Shown here: positions 52,718-61,147 of the stretch, one piece after another
How the letters are laid out: each line of letters begins with the position of its first letter
How positions within the stretch are numbered: the stretch's first letter is position 1
DNA from: Streptomyces bathyalis
GTDB taxonomy: Bacteria; Actinomycetota; Actinomycetes; Streptomycetales; Streptomycetaceae
Length of the DNA: 64,000 nucleotides
NCBI RefSeq assembly: GCF_015910445.1
Contig: NZ_CP048882.1
Coordinates: forward strand, 1,550,001-1,614,000
Direction: 5' to 3'
Notes under the pieces: generated by a model
The model's database searches: none
What the model saw: only the letters and a program-made list of their open reading frames with translations
Told to the model about the DNA's origin: nothing
Made by a program: the position numbers and the translations under genes

Positions 52718-53656
52718 TCAGTGCTCGCGGGGCGGGGGCACGACGTGGTCGGAGCCGCCGGAGCCGCTCCCGCCGGGCTGGGAGACGGGGGCAGCCGCCT
52801 CGGGGCGACCGCTGAGCACCTGCCGCATGGCGGACTCCGCCGCGCCGCCCTCACCGGAGGTGAGCGCGTCCACGACCCGCTGGTGCCGGGCCACCGAGGC
52901 CTCGGTGGCGACGTCACATCCCGTACCGGTACCGCCGGACACCTGGAGAGCGGCGGAGACGATTCCCGAGAGGTGTTCGAGCATGCGGTTCCCGGCTCCC
53001 TGCAGCAGCTGCCCGTGGAACTCGGCGTCCGCGCGCGAGAAGGTCAGGGTGTCTCCCTGGGCCACGGCGTGCGTCATGATCTCGACCATGTCCGAGAGGC
53101 GCTGCCGCACCTCGTCCCGTACAGCGGTGGCGGCGAGGCGCGCGGCCAACGGCTCGATGGTGCTGCGCAGTTCGCGGAGCTCCCTGCGCTGGTCCTCGCG
53201 CTGCGGACCGAACGCCCGCCACTCGATGATGTCCGGGTCGAGCAGATTCCAGTCGCTGACGGGACGCACCCGCGTACCCACATTGGGCCTGGCACTGACC
53301 AACCCCTTGGCCTCCAGGACGCGGAGGGACTCACGTACGACGGTGCGGGAGACCTCGAAACGGTGGCCGATCTCTTCGGGAACCAGGGGGCGGTCTGCCC
53401 CGAGGTCACCGGAGACGATCATCTGGCCGAGCTGCTGGACGAGTTGGCCGTGCAGTCCCCGGCCCCGGCTGCCGGCCGCACGCCTCCCCGGGCGGTTGAT
53501 ATCGGCCTCGGAGCCTTGCCATGCAGGAACGTTGCTGGACGTGCGTGCCGTACCGGAGGACTCGGCGTAGGCGTAGCGGTTGAGTTCGCCCGGGCCGGCC
53601 GGCCCCGAGTCGGCTGAGCGAGCGGCGGTCATCATGGAGTGCGCAAGGGTAGTCAC
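52718..53656 (-). CDS. whiH: WhiH, GntR-family sporulation regulator
   Basis: A 312-residue FadR-type regulator. After an N-terminal extension (about 1-75) comes the GntR winged helix (about 78-145, GEIGHRFEVSRTVVRESLRV) and the FadR C-terminal ligand domain (about 155-285). In Streptomyces coelicolor whiH controls sporulation septation and is adjacent to hrdB, as here. The GTG start VTTLAHSMM follows the known N-terminus. It probably autoregulates, see the upstream palindromes. The C-terminal tail ends VVPPPREH. Confidence 0.9.
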   Translation of the reverse strand: MTTLAHSMMTAARSADSGPAGPGELNRYAYAESSGTARTSSNVPAWQGSEADINRPGRRAAGSRGRGLHGQLVQQLGQMIVSGDLGADRPLVPEEIGHRFEVSRTVVRESLRVLEAKGLVSARPNVGTRVRPVSDWNLLDPDIIEWRAFGPQREDQRRELRELRSTIEPLAARLAATAVRDEVRQRLSDMVEIMTHAVAQGDTLTFSRADAEFHGQLLQGAGNRMLEHLSGIVSAALQVSGGTGTGCDVATEASVARHQRVVDALTSGEGGAAESAMRQVLSGRPEAAAPVSQPGGSGSGGSDHVVPPPREH

Positions 53657-53718
53657 GCATCCTTTGTCGGCGGCGCTACGGGCCGCCTTGAGGGCTTTGG
53701 TGAAAAGCACACGAAAGG

Positions 53719-53756
53719 GTGATCACTGACTTCCTGTCAATTGACGCCTTATCGGA
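53719..53756 (-). promoter_or_regulatory. whiH promoter candidate with two palindromes
   Basis: A WhiG-type -10 sequence TCCGATAA is read at 53756-53749, seven of eight matches to GCCGATAA. Two palindromes, GTGATCAC (53719-53726) and GTCAATTGAC (53736-53745), lie downstream, about 18 bp apart centre to centre. No TAAA-type -35 was found at the proper distance. The elements lie 63-100 bp upstream of the whiH start. Confidence 0.4.
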
Positions 53757-53836
53757 AAGAAAGCGTTGTGCCGCCATCTGCCCGTCTTTCGCACCAAGTT
53801 GACGTGATTCAGGACCCGCCGAGGCCGGGCTCGTGT

Positions 53837-56479
53837 CTACTCCGCTCTGCTGTTCAGGGTGGTGACGAGGTACCCGGCCAGCAGCGCCGCCAGCAGCGCC
53901 GCCAGTGTCAACGCCAGTGCGAAGCCCACGGGTTGTGACGCCAGCTCGACCAGCGCGGCCACCCAGCGTTCGGTTCCCGGCGGCCAGGGCATCAGCAGGG
54001 TCGCTTCCAGGCGACCAGGGAGCCCCTCGGTGGTGTGCCGGGCATCGCCGAGCAACGTCCGTACGACCGGCGCGAGCAGCAGGGGAACCGCCACCACCAC
54101 AGCCGTGCCGATCACGCCCGATCTGAAGATTCCTGCAGCAAGAACTCCCGCCCAGGCACAGCCGACGGCGAAGGCGAACACGGATGCGACATGCAGCTGC
54201 CACGGGCCGTCGGAGGCCGAGGTGACGTCGGAGGGCAGGGAGAGGGCGCCGGAACCGAAGACCAGCGTCACGGCAGCTGCGTTGACGGCCGCGACCGTGA
54301 CGCCGAGCAGCACCGCCAGGGTCGCGGACACGGCCAGCTTGGCCGAGAGAAGGCTCACCCGGCGCTGTACAGGGGCACGGGCGGGTGCGAGCGCGGGATA
54401 GCGGAACTCCTCACCGAACGCGAAGGCTCCCAGCAGGCCCGCGGCCACCGCGACGGGAGGCAGGACGTAGACGTCGCCCGAAGGCCAGCCCGTCAGGAGA
54501 CGCACCGCCGTTGTCAGGGAGTTGTCCGCTGCGGAGGGAAGCCCCAGGCCGGTGCGTGCCATGACGAGCGAGACGCAGAGGGCCACGACCACGGTGACCG
54601 CCACGGCGATCCAGGTGCTGCGGACGCTGGCGAGGCGGCACAACTCGTAGCGCAGGGGCGCGGCCGGTCCCGGACGGGCGACGGCATGCAGCTGCGGCGG
54701 GAGTTCGGCGGACGCACGCGCGGGAGGACTCTTCGGGGTCCAAGGGGACTTGGGCTGGCGGGGGGCGTCCGGGTCGGCCAGGGGCTTCATCAGGACAGGG
54801 CGGGTCGGGGAAGCAGCCTCGCCGGAGTCCGGAGCGGAGCCGGAGCCGGGCACCGTGGCGGCATCGGTGGACGGGTCGACGAGAGGACCGTCGCTGAGCT
54901 GGAGTGTGGGCGCCTCCGCGGAAGTTGCGGCGGAGGCGGCTTCAACATCCGGTGCGGGGACGGTCCCGGCGTCGGGCCCGATTGCGCCCTCGGCGTCCGT
55001 CGTCTTTGCGGCTGCCGCTTCCTGTGACGACGCGGACCCTGCGGAGTCCGATTCGATCATCCCGGCCGGGGAGTTGGCGGCGACCGCCCGGGCCGAAGTC
55101 GTGGACCCGTACGCGAAGCGTGTCAGGGAGGCAGCCGATGTCGTGACGAGCACGGACTCGTGCTCGGACGGGGGCTCCGCCTGGGGTTCGGACGTTGACT
55201 CGGATCGGTGGTCGGAGTCAACGTCGGCGGGCATCTCGGAGGCAGCGGTGTGCGGGTCCGCCGGTACGGACGATGTCTTCGGCTCCGAACTCCCGGCAGC
55301 GGAACGGCTGTCCGGGGCGCTGCTGCGCGCGGGGTCGGGGGAAACAGGGGAATCGGCGGCGGCCTCGGCCAGCTCGTCGTCGAGGTCGTCGAGGCCGTCA
55401 AGGCCGTCAAGGTCCCCGAGCGTCAATGCCGGTTCCGTCCCGGAGCCGCTCCTGGGTGGTGCGCCGGGCACAGCTCGCGTCCCGTGCGCCGCCGAACTCG
55501 TCGTGACCGGCTGCGGATCCGGCATCGCGCTCTTGGGCGTCGAGCGGCGGCCGTCGGCGCGGTCGAGCGGGCCAGGGGCGTGCGCGTCTCCGGTAGCGCC
55601 GTGCTCATCGGTGAGTTGGTGGACGAGAATGCCGTGCCGGTGGGCGTGCTCCCCGACCTCCGCGCAGCTGCTGCCGTACACCGAGATCCTGGTGCCGCCT
55701 TCACGGACGACCTTGATGGGACCGTTGGCGCGGTCCTTCCCCGCCTTTCGTCCCTCCACATTGAGAACGGCGACGAGGCGGTCGGCATGCGGCGTACGGA
55801 CGGCGACGCGGGGACGCAAGCGGGTACGCACGAAGTCGGCGACTTGCTGGTCGGCGACAAGGCGGCCCGAGTCGATACTGACGATGCGGTCGCCGAGTTC
55901 GGCCGCCTCATCGGACGTGTGCGACGTTGTCAGAACGGCGCCGCCCTGACTCGCGTAGCCGCGCAGCAGCGAGTACAACCAGGCGGTCTCACGTGGGGAC
56001 AGCCCCTGGGCCGGCTCGTCGAGGACCAGCGTGTGCGGGTCCCCCAGCAAGGCGCAGGCCATGCCGAGGCGTCGGTCCATGCCACGGGAGTAGGTGCTCA
56101 TCCGCTGGTCTGCGAGACCGCTGAGGCCGACCACGTCGAGGACTTCGTCGGCTCTGGTGTGAGGAACACCGGCGGCGGCGGAGAGCATGCGCAGATGCCC
56201 TCTGGCCGTTCGCCCTGGATGACCGTTCACTTCGCCGAGCAGCACACCGACTTCGCGCGCCAGGTGCTGGATGCGGTGGACGGCTCGTCCACGGAACAGG
56301 GCCGTCCCGCGTCCCGTCTCCAGCTGGAGCATGAGGCGCAGGGCAGTTGTCTTGCCCGAGCCTTCCGGTCCGAGGAGCACGGTGACGCGGCCGGGACGCG
56401 CCTCGAAGGTGAGGTCGTCGACAGCGGGCTTGAGTTGGTGGCGGCGAGGCAGGCTGGTGAGCCCGATTGCCTGGATCAT
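53837..56479 (-). CDS. ABC transporter: ATPase fused to permease by a long linker
   Basis: An 880-residue fusion. The ATPase (about 1-235) has Walker A GPEGSGKTT (37-45), Walker B TLVLDEPAQGL and H-loop TTSHTSD. The signature is degenerate (YSRGMDRR in place of LSGGQ). A disordered linker of roughly 300 residues, rich in Ser, Ala, Asp and Glu, includes tandem DGLD/DDLD repeats. The C-terminal permease (about 615-880) has six transmembrane helices. The substrate is unknown. It lies next to whiH. The start MIQAIGLTSL has GGGAGAAG upstream. Confidence 0.8.
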   Translation of the reverse strand: MIQAIGLTSLPRRHQLKPAVDDLTFEARPGRVTVLLGPEGSGKTTALRLMLQLETGRGTALFRGRAVHRIQHLAREVGVLLGEVNGHPGRTARGHLRMLSAAAGVPHTRADEVLDVVGLSGLADQRMSTYSRGMDRRLGMACALLGDPHTLVLDEPAQGLSPRETAWLYSLLRGYASQGGAVLTTSHTSDEAAELGDRIVSIDSGRLVADQQVADFVRTRLRPRVAVRTPHADRLVAVLNVEGRKAGKDRANGPIKVVREGGTRISVYGSSCAEVGEHAHRHGILVHQLTDEHGATGDAHAPGPLDRADGRRSTPKSAMPDPQPVTTSSAAHGTRAVPGAPPRSGSGTEPALTLGDLDGLDGLDDLDDELAEAAADSPVSPDPARSSAPDSRSAAGSSEPKTSSVPADPHTAASEMPADVDSDHRSESTSEPQAEPPSEHESVLVTTSAASLTRFAYGSTTSARAVAANSPAGMIESDSAGSASSQEAAAAKTTDAEGAIGPDAGTVPAPDVEAASAATSAEAPTLQLSDGPLVDPSTDAATVPGSGSAPDSGEAASPTRPVLMKPLADPDAPRQPKSPWTPKSPPARASAELPPQLHAVARPGPAAPLRYELCRLASVRSTWIAVAVTVVVALCVSLVMARTGLGLPSAADNSLTTAVRLLTGWPSGDVYVLPPVAVAAGLLGAFAFGEEFRYPALAPARAPVQRRVSLLSAKLAVSATLAVLLGVTVAAVNAAAVTLVFGSGALSLPSDVTSASDGPWQLHVASVFAFAVGCAWAGVLAAGIFRSGVIGTAVVVAVPLLLAPVVRTLLGDARHTTEGLPGRLEATLLMPWPPGTERWVAALVELASQPVGFALALTLAALLAALLAGYLVTTLNSRAE

Positions 56480-56600
56480 CGCTTCTCCCGCGTGACGCAT
56501 GGGGGATGCACCCAGGCAAGATAACGCGACATGTCGCGCTTTCACGGGCAATGCGGCTTCCCCGGCCAAGTCCGTTGCGGACGAGCGGGGTGTCGGACCG

Positions 56601-57371
56601 TCAGACCTCGGGGCGCAGCATGGGCGGATTGAGCAACGTCGCACCACCCGCGCGGAACAGCTGCGCGGGACGGCCGCCCTGACGTGTGGTAGTTCCTCCG
56701 CTCGGGACCAGGAAGCCGGGTGTCCCTGTCACCTTGCGGTGGAAGTTGCGCGGGTCGAGCGCAACGCCCCAGACCGCCTCGTAGACCCTGCGCAGCTCGC
56801 CGACCGTGAACTCCGGTGGGCAGAAGGCGGTGGCGAGCGAGGAATACTCGATCTTCGACCGGGCCCGTTCCACCCCTGCTGCCAGGATCCGTTCGTGATC
56901 GAAGGCGAGAGCCTTCTCCCCTCCATCCGCATGCCGGAGGGAACCGTCGCCGACACCGGCGCCGGCACCGAAGCCGAGCAGATCATCGACCGGAGCCCAG
57001 CGGGCTCCGCGCGCGTCCCCTCCTGGCGTGGGCGATGGCAGGTCCGGCGCGAGCACGAGGTGGGCGACGCTGACCACCCGCATCCGCGGATCCCTGTCGG
57101 GGTCGCCGTAGGTCGCGAGTTGCTCGAGGTGCGCACCGGGGCTGTCCGCGTCATGCGCCCGCAGCCCGGTCTCCTCCGCGAGTTCGCGTGCCGCCGCCGA
57201 GGCGAGATCCTCGTCGGCGCGCACGAAGCCCCCGGGAAGTGCCCACTTCCCCTCGTACGGCGCCTCGCCCCGGCGTACCGCCAGCGCGCAGAGCGCGTGT
57301 CTGCGCACCGTGAGCACCACGAGGTCGACGGTGACGGCGAAGGGAGGGAAGGCCGACGGGTCGTAGGGCAT
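56601..57371 (-). CDS. NrtR-like regulator (Nudix fold with winged helix)
   Basis: A 256-residue protein. The N-terminal Nudix domain carries a canonical Nudix box GX5EX7REUXEEXGU (RELAEETGL). The C-terminal winged-helix region contains FTVGELRRVYEAVWG and DPRNFHRKV, which marks NrtR-type repressors of NAD metabolism. ADP-ribose or NADP-type ligands would relieve repression. Known targets are nadABC or pncB-type genes, none adjacent here. A palindrome lies in the 28 bp upstream of the start. Confidence 0.8.
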   Translation of the reverse strand: MPYDPSAFPPFAVTVDLVVLTVRRHALCALAVRRGEAPYEGKWALPGGFVRADEDLASAAARELAEETGLRAHDADSPGAHLEQLATYGDPDRDPRMRVVSVAHLVLAPDLPSPTPGGDARGARWAPVDDLLGFGAGAGVGDGSLRHADGGEKALAFDHERILAAGVERARSKIEYSSLATAFCPPEFTVGELRRVYEAVWGVALDPRNFHRKVTGTPGFLVPSGGTTTRQGGRPAQLFRAGGATLLNPPMLRPEV

Positions 57372-57384
57372 GAGGTGATCATAG

Positions 57385-57399
57385 TCGTCTCCCTGACGA
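57385..57399 (-). promoter_or_regulatory. TCGTC-N5-GACGA palindrome at the NrtR-like gene start
   Basis: TCGTC (57385-57389) and GACGA (57395-57399) form a perfect dyad flanked by ATA-type sequence. It lies 14 bp upstream of the ATG and is a possible autoregulatory NrtR site, by position only. Confidence 0.35.
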
Positions 57400-57474
57400 T
57401 AAACAGGCGGTTGCCCGGTGCCTTCCTCGCCCGCTTTCGGGACCGCGCTCCCGCTCCTGCTGCCCCAACTCCGT

Positions 57475-59658
57475 TCAGCCGACGGCGATTCGGAGATCGT
57501 CCGCCACCTCCTCCACCTCTGCCTCGCCCGAGCCGCTCACCCGGACCGAGAACGGCTGGCCCGCGATGCGCAGTCCTGCGATTCGCACAGCCCCGAGCGG
57601 TGCACCCACCAGCGGGCGCACCGAAACCGTGCCCGCCGGGACGTCCGGGCGTACTCCGGCGAGAGTGATGATCAGATGCACGGCCCCGGCCGCCGCCACC
57701 GCCGCGGGACGGCATGCCGCCGGATGCGGCAGCGGAACCCCGCCGTCGGACCGCTGCTCGGCCGCGTACATCTCCGGTAGCCGGAGGCCGAACGATGTTG
57801 CCGCGTCGAGCACGCCCCTCAGCAGGCATCCGGCCTCCCGCCCGTGGCCCGCGGCGGCGAACCCCGCGACCGCGGCGACGGACTCCTGGACACGCACGGC
57901 GCCACCGCGGTGACCGAACGGGTTGTGCCGGGGATCGCCCCGGCCGAGGCTGCGCAGACCCCATTCGGAGTCGAGGGCCGGGCTCCGCAGATTGCGGCAG
58001 AGCTGCGCGGTCTGTTCCGGGGTCAGCAATCCGCTGGCGTGACATCCCCCTCCCGCCAGCCCCGTGTCGAGCAACTCCGCTGCCGCGGCGCTGGGATGGG
58101 TCAGGGCAGCCCCGTCCTGGGTCCTGACCATCACGAGTTCTGTCCCGCTGTCCTCTTCCCGCCAGAACTCCTCTCGGAAGCGGCGGCCCAGCTCCGCCGC
58201 CCAGTCCCGCAGCTCCGCTCCCCTGTCACCACCGCAGGCGTCGAGCAACTCGGCGCCGAGCAGGGCCGCGCGGTGCGCGCTCGCCTGTACTTCACACCGG
58301 TACGGACCGTCCGGTGCCGGGTCGGGGACGAGAACTCCCTCTCCGGCGGCACCGATCATCCAGGTGAGGCAGCGCTCGGCGGCAGGCAGGAGTTGCTCGA
58401 TGTCGCATTCGGGCAGCCCCCACAGGCGTGCTTCGGCGAGGACTGCGGGGAAGAGGAGGGTGGCTTCCGCGCCGCTGCAGCTCGGCGGGGCGTACGGTCC
58501 GGCATGGCGCAGAGAGCCGGGGAGTCTGCCCTGGTCGGGGCCCGATTCCGTGAGCTGACTCCGGGCGAGGGTGCGCAGGGTGCCTGCCGCCAGGCGCGTG
58601 CCGAGTGGCAGCAGCAGCCGGGCCGCACGCAGGGACTCGGCCGGTGCGAGAGCGCACCGCCACGGCGCTCCCGCGGCGAGATGCAGGTCGGACGGGGCTG
58701 CCGGATCGCTCAGCAGCAATGCGTTGGCGTCATCGAGACCGGCCCGGAAGAAGGCCGCGACCCTCCTGTCGTCAGCGCTCGCGTGCGCGCCCCGCCAGAG
58801 TTTCGGCGGTCTGGAACGCCGAGGAGCGACGACGGAGGTCGGCCTCGGGGCTCCCTTCCTGGCCTTTCCCTTGCCCCCGCTCTTCCTTCTGACTCCGCCC
58901 TTCTGGGGATCGTCCGGCCCGGAAGCCAGGCGTGCCAGATCGGTCCTGAGCAGGACGGTGCGCTCTGAGCCGGGTGCCAACTCCCAGTCCCACCTGAGCA
59001 GTCCAAGGCGAGCCCAGCTGGTGTCGGGTTGCGGCTCCACGGTCACGGTGGCTCGGAGGGTCCCGGCCGACCAGGACAGGCCCGAACCGTGAACGGAGGC
59101 GGGAAGCTCATCACCCGCGCGCCCCACGGCGATGGCGGCGATTTCGGCGAGGTCCGTCCCGAGGTGCATCTCGAAGGGAAGCCTCACGGGGCGGCCACCC
59201 GTGTTGCGTACGGTGACGCGCTCGGTGCCATTGGCCGACCGCAGCCTGTCGACAACGATCTCGGGGTCTGGTCCCGTCCCGACCACGGTCGGCGCCGTCG
59301 CTGTGAACCGGGCCTGCCTGGCGCCGATCATGCGCCCCTGGAGCGGCAGTGGTTCCTTGCCGCCAAGGAGGACGCGGCATCGGGAGATCACTCGTCTGCC
59401 CGCGTAGTAGAAGCCCTCCATGCCCTCGCCGTTCAGCTGGCCGTGCTCGGCGGAGACCACGAGATGCGGTGCGGCGACACAGACCAGCGCGGCGTGGGCC
59501 GACTGGTGTTCCGCCGAACCGGGCGGAGGAGCCGGGGGGATTCGCCCACGGGCCGGATTTCCTCCCGGCCCCGCAGCGCGGGCGGGCGGGGCTGCTCCCG
59601 GCGCGTGGGGACCGGGGGTGTGCGACTGCGGCGAAGCCGGCTGCGACATCGTGGACAC
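57475..59658 (-). CDS. Glycogen-debranching-type protein (GDE_N and six-hairpin domains)
   Basis: A 727-residue protein. A Pro/Ala-rich N-terminus (about 1-50) is followed by a GDE_N-like beta domain (about 60-270, GMEGFYYAGRRVISRCRVL). A basic loop (about 290-330) leads to an all-alpha (six-hairpin) region with GLRSLGRGDPRHNPFGHRGG and the final GH-type Glu/Asp candidates. It resembles bacterial amylo-alpha-1,6-glucosidase-like proteins. Activity toward glycogen is uncertain. The GTG with GGAGGAA upstream is preferred over the ATG nine bases later. Confidence 0.75.
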   Translation of the reverse strand: MSTMSQPASPQSHTPGPHAPGAAPPARAAGPGGNPARGRIPPAPPPGSAEHQSAHAALVCVAAPHLVVSAEHGQLNGEGMEGFYYAGRRVISRCRVLLGGKEPLPLQGRMIGARQARFTATAPTVVGTGPDPEIVVDRLRSANGTERVTVRNTGGRPVRLPFEMHLGTDLAEIAAIAVGRAGDELPASVHGSGLSWSAGTLRATVTVEPQPDTSWARLGLLRWDWELAPGSERTVLLRTDLARLASGPDDPQKGGVRRKSGGKGKARKGAPRPTSVVAPRRSRPPKLWRGAHASADDRRVAAFFRAGLDDANALLLSDPAAPSDLHLAAGAPWRCALAPAESLRAARLLLPLGTRLAAGTLRTLARSQLTESGPDQGRLPGSLRHAGPYAPPSCSGAEATLLFPAVLAEARLWGLPECDIEQLLPAAERCLTWMIGAAGEGVLVPDPAPDGPYRCEVQASAHRAALLGAELLDACGGDRGAELRDWAAELGRRFREEFWREEDSGTELVMVRTQDGAALTHPSAAAAELLDTGLAGGGCHASGLLTPEQTAQLCRNLRSPALDSEWGLRSLGRGDPRHNPFGHRGGAVRVQESVAAVAGFAAAGHGREAGCLLRGVLDAATSFGLRLPEMYAAEQRSDGGVPLPHPAACRPAAVAAAGAVHLIITLAGVRPDVPAGTVSVRPLVGAPLGAVRIAGLRIAGQPFSVRVSGSGEAEVEEVADDLRIAVG

Positions 59659-59756
59659 GGGCGTTCCTCCGCTTCCTCTTGTGTGGGGTCCGGTCAGGGC
59701 CGGTGCTGGAGATGAGCGGCGTCTGCATTGAGATGAACGGCTGACGACGATGCTGG

Positions 59757-61007
59757 TCACGGCACGGCGCAGGTCCCCGGGCCTGCTGGGCCCTGCTTTT
59801 CCTGCGCTTGGCGCAACGCCCGCTCCTTGCGCATGCAGCGACGCAAGGGCTCCGGATCCACGCCGTCGTTGAAGGCCCGGTGGAGCAGCTTGGCGAAGAC
59901 GTAGTCCGGGTCGCTGCGAAGGGCACGGTCGAGGGCGACCCTGGCTGACGGTCCGTCGCCTGCCGACCAGGAGACCCATCCAGCGAGCGTCAAGGGAGCT
60001 GCCGCGTGCTCGTCGTACGACCCGACGCAGCGTCGGGCCAGAGCCCGCCAGAGCCGTACCGCGGGACCGCAGTCAGGGCCTTCCATCCACTCCGCCGCCC
60101 GGTCCCGCGTCCTTCGGTCCTGGAGCCCGATGATCATCGCCGCCGCGTCGTCATGGCCGAGCAGTTCGTCGTCGTGGGCATCCGCAAGGGCGTTGTCGCC
60201 TTCATCCGGGAGGGCATCTCCGAACCGGATGATCAGGGACCAGGCCAGCCGGAGAGTCTCGGCCCTCACAGCCGCGCACTCGTCGGGGTCCAGCATGCGG
60301 GGGACGAGGGCCGAGCTCGCGGAATCGAGGGCCTGTTCCTGAGCCTGAGCCACGTCGGCGCCGATCGCTGTGAGCCTTCGCTCCATCTCCCGGAGGGAGC
60401 CGCGCACCTGGATTCCCGCGAACGCGGCTGCGGCGGCCATCGCCGAAGTGCCGGCCTCGTCCTTGGGGCGCCCCCCGGGCGGACAGCAATCGGAGTCCGG
60501 ACAGCAGTACGACCGGTGGAAGCCGTCGGACAGGCACAACGCCTCGAAGACCGGGATCTCCCGGGCTCCGCATGCGGTACGAAGCACCTGGGCCAGCGGC
60601 TGCAGCCCCTCCATGATCTCCTCCCTCTTCTGGCCGGGGCCGGTGTCCTGGCAGAGGAAGACGATGGCCCCCTCGGGCCTCCGGTCGCGGGATTTCACCT
60701 CGCTCTCCAGACATGCGGCCACCTGTTGGGCGACGGCGGGCCATTCGTCCCGGTCGGAGGGGATGCCGATCCTGATCCGGCCGCCGAAGCGCCCCCGAGG
60801 ACCGTGCAGGGCGATGACGACGATGGAGTCGTCGGGATAGAAGCCGAGCAGGTAGGGCAGCGCGTCGGCAAGCTCGGCGGGGCTGCGCAACGCGATCTCG
60901 CTCTTCGCCTCTGCCGACGCATGGAGCGGGGCATGCACGGTGCAGTCGCTCTCGCGGTTGCTCTCTTCTTCGCTGTGACCGCGGTGCGGGTTGTCTCGCT
61001 GTGTCAT
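59757..61007 (-). CDS. DUF4192 family protein
   Basis: A 416-residue protein with a conserved N-terminal DUF4192 signature (SPAELADALPYLLGFYPDDS, about residues 42-61). A cysteine-rich HRSYCCPDSDCCPPGG segment sits mid-protein and a helical C-terminus contains TPR-like repeats (about 330-390). DUF4192 proteins are found in actinobacteria, often with mobile elements or chromosomal maintenance genes. Function unknown. The start MTQRDNPH has only a weak ribosome site. It diverges from recQ. Confidence 0.75.
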   Translation of the reverse strand: MTQRDNPHRGHSEEESNRESDCTVHAPLHASAEAKSEIALRSPAELADALPYLLGFYPDDSIVVIALHGPRGRFGGRIRIGIPSDRDEWPAVAQQVAACLESEVKSRDRRPEGAIVFLCQDTGPGQKREEIMEGLQPLAQVLRTACGAREIPVFEALCLSDGFHRSYCCPDSDCCPPGGRPKDEAGTSAMAAAAAFAGIQVRGSLREMERRLTAIGADVAQAQEQALDSASSALVPRMLDPDECAAVRAETLRLAWSLIIRFGDALPDEGDNALADAHDDELLGHDDAAAMIIGLQDRRTRDRAAEWMEGPDCGPAVRLWRALARRCVGSYDEHAAAPLTLAGWVSWSAGDGPSARVALDRALRSDPDYVFAKLLHRAFNDGVDPEPLRRCMRKERALRQAQEKQGPAGPGTCAVP

Positions 61008-61047
61008 GAGGCAACCGTGCAGGCAAAGAGTCCAAGCTTGCCCCGAG

Positions 61048-61104
61048 TTATCCACAAGCACCCCGGTTAGTACTTCCGTCGTACTGGCAGATCGGTTATC
61101 CACA
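61048..61104. promoter_or_regulatory. Two DnaA-box-like TTATCCACA sites flanking a palindrome
   Basis: TTATCCACA occurs at 61048-61056 and 61096-61104 in the same orientation, 48 bp apart. Between them lies AGTAC(ttccgtc)GTACT (61069-61085). TTATCCACA is the classical DnaA box. The cluster sits in the 140-bp divergent gap upstream of recQ. Confidence 0.55.
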
Positions 61105-61147
61105 GGCTCATTGGCCGAATGCTTGCGGCATCCGGTTGCATGGAGCC

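Noticed and set aside
55000..55450. Linker of the ABC fusion as a frameshift artefact
   Set aside because: The frame stays open with plausible disordered composition and consistent codon bias through the whole linker.
56480..56647. Upstream extension of the ABC fusion to 56647
   Set aside because: Arg/Pro/Cys composition is unlike the family and no ribosome site is present. MIQAIG with GGGAGAAG is better.
61069..61085. AGTAC-N7-GTACT as a LexA (SOS) box
   Set aside because: Actinobacterial LexA sites need a TCGAAC-type core, which this lacks.
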